NCBI GenBank assembly: GCA_036785705.1
Contig: JAWUZG010000015.1
Location: 4,355,001-4,419,000 of the forward strand
Source of the DNA: Acanthornis magna
Lineage: Eukaryota; Chordata; Aves; Passeriformes; Acanthizidae
Reading direction: 5' to 3'
DNA: 64,000 bases
Shown here piece by piece: positions 59,219 to 64,000 of the stretch; the stretch's first letter is position 1, and every line of letters starts with the position of its first letter. The position numbers and the translations under genes were made by a program. A model generated the notes under the pieces. The model did not search any database and was not told the DNA's origin. It saw only the letters and a program-made list of their open reading frames with translations.

Positions 59219-62200
59219 TCAGCCTGATGACTGCTAACTTTTTCTGATAATTTATTCATTTTTATAGGAAGCAAGCTAATTGCAAGCCTGCCCCATTTGA
59301 TAGATGTCAAATTGAAGGGCTTAAGTAGGGTGAAGGGGAGTTGAGGACATACTACCAACCTTTGTGTGTGTGTATGTGTTATTGTCACAGTTTGGGATGG
59401 GTAAGGAGCTCTGAGCTGTCCTCTGACTGCTGAGGTGGTAAAGGACAAAAAAGGTGGTTGAAAATATCTGCTTGACTTATAGTTACACTAATTTTTAGAA
59501 TGCTTTTCTGGATGATGTCCACGTGCCTGGTTGCTTTGTAGGCTACTGCGTGTAAATATTTACAGATCTACGCTTGTGAGCACCTTTCTTTCTGTCAGTT
59601 CATTGGAATGTGATTGTGTGTGTGCAGCAGGAGCAGACAGTATCAGATATGCAGGGTTTGAACTCTTTATTTCCATTCTGAATTTATAGTGGCTCTCTGT
59701 GACTAATTCTCATCAGAAAAAAAGGGTGCAGTGGATTTCCCAAGAAGTATGGGTGTAAGTCTTTAAGCAATTTAAATATAAGCATATATAGGAATGTTTG
59801 TAGCCTTCTTATGCTGGAAAATGCTGGCTTCATCTAAGGATCATCTTTATTTAGGGAAAAATACTCCTGGTAAGCTTTAGCTATTTAGTACTGTTGTCCG
59901 TAGAGGAAGTGATGTATATTTGGCTTTTCCACTCCAGCTTCCAGTGAGCGTTTAAGAGGGATTTTTCTCTTCTATTGTGTCCATGTGCTGTTTTATTCTT
60001 CTAAGAGTTTTAGTCATACAGCTCTTAAAACTCCTATGGTTTTTATTTCTACCATGTGTTGGAGGAATTCAGTACAAAAATTCAGAGTAAGACACCTTGA
60101 CCGAAAAACCAAATTCCTGGTAAATCAAGCGCACCCAACAAATCCACACCAGTGTAGGTATCAGCACCCTTTCCCTCCTATTGTAATTATTTATGGCAGT
60201 CGCGTAACACCATTGTCACTGATCAGAGGCCCCTAAACCCCAAAATCCTTTCCAGCGCTGGAAGGTACGTGTAACCCTGTTAGTCTTGCTAAGGGAATAA
60301 TGCTGAATAGACACTGCCAGCTCTGACCTTGTGACCACCCCTGATCTCCCTGAAAACCTGTCACCTCTGCTTGCTCTGAGTCTTGTTTCCTCTGCACAGG
60401 AGTTCTTTGCACTCCTGTGTCGGGAATTGTCACGCGCAGATCCCAGAAGAGTGGTTCTCCTTCAGGCAGAGCACTGAGGCTCTTGCTCTCATTTTCTTGT
60501 TTTGATCCTATTTAGTAGCAAATATTAGGAGTGGGTGGTAGGAATCTCAAGTGCTGTTTTTTTCCCCCCAGATGTTTAGAATTGGTTTGTACTTTGATTA
60601 TTGTCAGGCAGCACTAAATAGTAGAGGCAAACTCTCCTTTTAGGCCTCCTGAACTTCACGTTTGGGAGAAGGAAAGTTTCTCTGGGGGCTGGAACTGACT
60701 CATTCTAAATGTTGAGTGTAGCAGCAGTAAACATTTTTGTTAATAAAGAATGTTTTGGGTGACTTTTGGCTAGTGTATCAGTAATAGGGCAGCTTAAGCA
60801 CTTTGAAGCTTCCTGTTGTTATTAATGTTCCTATCTGGGTCAGTGGACACACTAGCTCAGGTTGTGGTCACACAAGTTGTTGCAGCTGCAATAGGTTGGG
60901 TGGATCTGCCCATTGCAGGTCGCCACGGAGCAGCCTGGTTGTAGCTGGGAGCCTGGATCTGGTTACACACCCGTTTCATTGATAGCAGGGTAGTGTTAGG
61001 TGTGAGAGAGGGTGCCAGCAGCAAATATGTGTTCCTGGCTATTTCTTGTCATTAAATAGCCAGATCACTCTAAGCAAAAGTGTCCTGGGCAAATTCCAAC
61101 TTGAGTAATTGCATTGCATTTCAATATCCAGGTTCTCCCTTCTGTTTGGCGGTAGTGGGTATTTTTTTCACCTTAGCTGTATTTTTAGTATCTGTACACA
61201 TTGCAAAGAATTTTCCGTGTTCAGTCCTAGCAGTGCATGTTTGCAGACCATGCTGAGAGCAGTATTGTGCTGAAACAGCGAGCCTTTTCTGCAAGTAACA
61301 TCCTTGCAGTCTTCAGCATTCAGAATGGAAATGGAGTCCAAAACTGTTGTTTCCAACTACAGCTTGGATGCTGAAAATGTCTCCACCTCCACAGATTTGG
61401 ATCTATTGAGTCTTGCCTTTAAGAGCTTTGTTATTAGGGTTGCATGTAACAACCTCTTACTATTGAGGACAATGTTGAGACTAAAAGCAATTTATCTTGA
61501 CTTTCCGCTCTCCCATTGTGTTTGCAGAGTGCAGTAGATAAAAATTACTTTTGTTCGCAAAATAGTCAAATTGCATTCCAAAGCTACTAAATTCCACTAA
61601 CTGCTATTAGTGCCTTGGCTGTTCAGCAGCCTGTGATCAGAACTTGTGTAAAATCCAGAACTGCTCGGTGTGGAGGCTGAAGACATCACCCCAAGCAGTG
61701 CTTTTTGTCTCCAGTTGATTTGGCCAGTAATGTTAAGATGCAGTTTGAGGTCAATATCAGCAGAGTAACCATTACAGTGCATTAACAGGAGTCAAGTGTG
61801 AATTTGTCCAGCATCACAGAGGTGGCTGCTGGAATTCAAACATGCTTGAAGGAGGGGCTTACTTTAACAGTGAGTGTTTTTGCGGGGAGGAAAATGAAGC
61901 CCTTACTGCTGCAGCATCTTATCAGGAACTGGCAGGTTTTTTATGTTGGCCTGAGTTCTCCTGGGGCATCTGTGTATTTATCAGGCTGGCAACATGAAGG
62001 AATGAGCAAGAGGGAAATTCAAATTAAATAACAGGAGTGCTGAACCAAATGCCTTGCAAGTTAAGGAATTTCAGCACGTTTTGTGTTTTGCATTAAATTC
62101 ATGTTTCATGTATGACAGAGCTGTGCAATAAGAGGTGTGGGTGATTTAAATGCTAACAAACTGTAGAGCAACATAGCAGAGATCTTTAGGATTTCTCAGT

Positions 62201-64000
62201 GGTTGTGAAACAGTCTGTTGGAGACCAGATTTGTGCTTCCTTGCTGCTGCCTTTGCTGGCGCCTTCTGGATGGGTGAGAGTTTTTTGAAGGAGAGCAGGG
62301 CCACTTCTGGCATAGGGGTGTGTGTACCTTAGCACTGCTGTTAGAGCCACTGTGCTAAACAAACTACACGGATTTAGGAAGCTTGAAGGCTCTGCCTGTG
62401 CTCTGCGTGACACGTCAGGGAGAAACTGTCTTTTAAGTTCCCTGGGAGCACGTCTCAGCAATGCTTTAAATGTCAAGCGTTTGGCAAGGGATCCAAAGTA
62501 CAAAAGGTAGTTAATGGTATTTAGGTGCAGATTGATATCTCCGCTGAAAATTTCCTTTGCCTTCTCTGTGATGCATGGAGATGAGAATCCCAAAGAATGT
62601 AGCTTGTTTCTTCCTCACTCCCTGCCTTTGCTTCAGACTGCAGTGCTGGTGGTGAGCCTGCATTGTGGGAAGTGCTGCCCACAGCCTCGGAACAATACTT
62701 GGGTAATTTTAAGTCTGCAACCACTTAGCTTTTTAATTTCAGAAGTATTTTACATCAGATGCCAATCTCTGCAAAATTTCTTAATCTGTGTTTACATTGA
62801 TTTTCAATACGTTCACAGCAATCTCTCGCAGGGCTTGTTAGGATATAACAGTTTAGCTTTACTATGGGGATCTTCAGATTGTCATAGGTGAGAGTACTCT
62901 GAAGGAAATGGATCATTCATGACATTTCTCAGATACGTAAATAAACATATTGTTGGTAAGTTGCTCTTCACTGTCGTGCTACATGAGTTGGTTGCGTCTA
63001 TTTTCACAGCAGAAGCCTCAGAAGGGCTTTGCTAGAGACCTTGAGGTCTGTTGTGTTAATTGTTCTGACACATTCAGCATTTAGGTTAAAACTTAATGGG
63101 TGTCTAAGGGGAGTGGGGAGTTGAGTGCATTTCTGGGAGCTGCGGCCAGCTTGTGTTTTTGTTAAAACTCAGCAGAATTACTTAAATGTGCTGGAAGATG
63201 TGTTTTGGGGGTTAATGGCCCGTGTGTTCCTTCCTTCCAGAAGGTTTTCTTAAGATGTTTTTCCTTTTACTCCTGTGTTAAGCGCTCTCTGTTATTAATG
63301 TGTTATCAGGGCTTCTTTGTTTACTTTGTAAAACATGAAAAATTTTGAAGCAGGGGACCAGTGTAAAAGTGTGCTTTTTTTACATGGCTTCATGTGAATT
63401 AGACACACAGCTTATAAATGTGATCAAGCACAAATCAGATTCAATTTCATTTACAACTGTGACTTCAGATATTCGTTAGATAGTTCATTGAATTCCAGCC
63501 TCTTGAGTTGCACTGTCAGCAGAAACTGCAATAATATGTAATTATAGCAAGTACTTAACATCTCATTGACTCAAATTCCTTTGTTAATGATTTCACTGGA
63601 TTCCTGTTAAAGTAATACCTGCTGAAATAGCACAAGCCACTGCCCTATTAGAGGGAGGCTTCAGGTCAGATTCTTCCTGGTGTTGTAAATTGCTCCATTT
63701 CTGCTAAAATCAGTGGAGCACTGACAGTGTATCTGCTTTTTTGTTACTGGACTGCAGGGATGGGCTTTAATGTCACAGTGACTATTTAAGAGAAATACAA
63801 TTTAGCCTAGGAAATCAGTGCAAATTTTTTTTTTCCTGTGGTTTTTCAAGATGGGACAGTTTCCCTTTCAAGTTTGCTTGAGCTGGCTGTGCTGATACAG
63901 TGTCTCATATCCTTGTGGGACATGTAGTCATTCACAAATATTTATTGGGTAATTAAATTGAATTGGTTTTGTGGCTGCCAGTTTTATAGATACTGCTCCA

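Larger units (their letters stand above)
57625..64000 (+). other. TOP1: TOP1 gene, 5' part (5' UTR, exons 1-2, intron 1, start of intron 2; truncated by window edge)
   Basis: The transcription start is inferred about 25-35 nt downstream of a TATA-like TTTAAAA at 57593-57599, giving a 5' UTR of roughly 110 nt that is C/T- and GC-rich with no upstream ATG. Intron 1 is short (57771-58269, 499 nt). Intron 2 begins at 58295 and runs past the right edge. As I recall, human TOP1 has the same layout: two tiny exons close together, then a very long intron 2. Only the first 19 of roughly 765 residues are therefore present, and no catalytic domain sequence is visible. The exact start site is an estimate and would need 5'-end RNA data. 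Confidence 0.85.
58295..64000 (+). other. TOP1: Start of TOP1 intron 2 (no further exon seen)
   Basis: The intron begins in the CpG island, then passes a pyrimidine tract (about 58563-58616) and A- and T-runs near 58708-58757. After that the sequence is A/T-rich and CpG-poor to the window edge. I looked for the expected Lys/His-rich exon 3 and did not find it. Short open frames (for example 62514-62891 and 62186-62593) overlap on opposite strands and match nothing I know. Confidence 0.8.

Noticed and set aside
1..64000. CRISPR arrays, tRNA or rRNA genes, phage or defence genes, full-length retroelements
   Set aside because: None seen. The sequence has vertebrate intron and repeat structure, and no tRNA A/B boxes or retroviral coding remnants could be recognised by eye.

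Overview
The window is vertebrate nuclear DNA, most likely from a bird. The only interspersed repeats I can recognise with confidence are short 3' ends of CR1 LINEs, plus a few worn MIR-like SINE remnants; there is nothing resembling Alu, B1/B2 or L1. Turtles and crocodilians also carry CR1, so 'bird' is an inference. I see no prokaryotic, phage or plasmid features.

The only protein-coding gene I can support is the 5' end of TOP1 (nuclear DNA topoisomerase I) on the + strand near the right edge. Exon 1 (57738-57770 coding) reads MSGDLLHNDSQ. Exon 2 (58270-58294) reads IEADFRAN plus one base. Both are bounded by GT-AG splice sites, and together they match the start of vertebrate TOP1. The rest of the gene lies beyond the window; 58295-64000 is the start of a long intron 2.

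The exons sit in a strong CpG island (about 57035-58560). Its promoter holds five head-to-tail modules, each a GC box followed 14-15 nt later by an octamer (ATGCAAAT) or octamer variant. NRF1, inverted CCAAT, E2F-like and TATA-like sites accompany them. A near-palindromic GACTTAGTC motif occurs three times around the start of the gene, and two of the copies form a perfect 16-bp inverted repeat. Its core resembles the classic strong topoisomerase I cleavage site.

Positions 1-57000 look like a gene desert. In mammals the interval upstream of TOP1 is the MAFB-TOP1 desert, and I infer the same here. Open reading frames in this stretch are short, overlap on both strands and match no family I know. 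What it does hold is: six CR1 fragments, four MIR-like fragments, a minisatellite of about 420 bp (39936-40357), homopolymer and pyrimidine tracts, several tiny tandem duplications, and roughly a dozen A/T-rich, repeat-free blocks with homeodomain-type TAATTA or octamer sites. Those blocks are my candidates for conserved enhancers, but conservation cannot be tested from one sequence.
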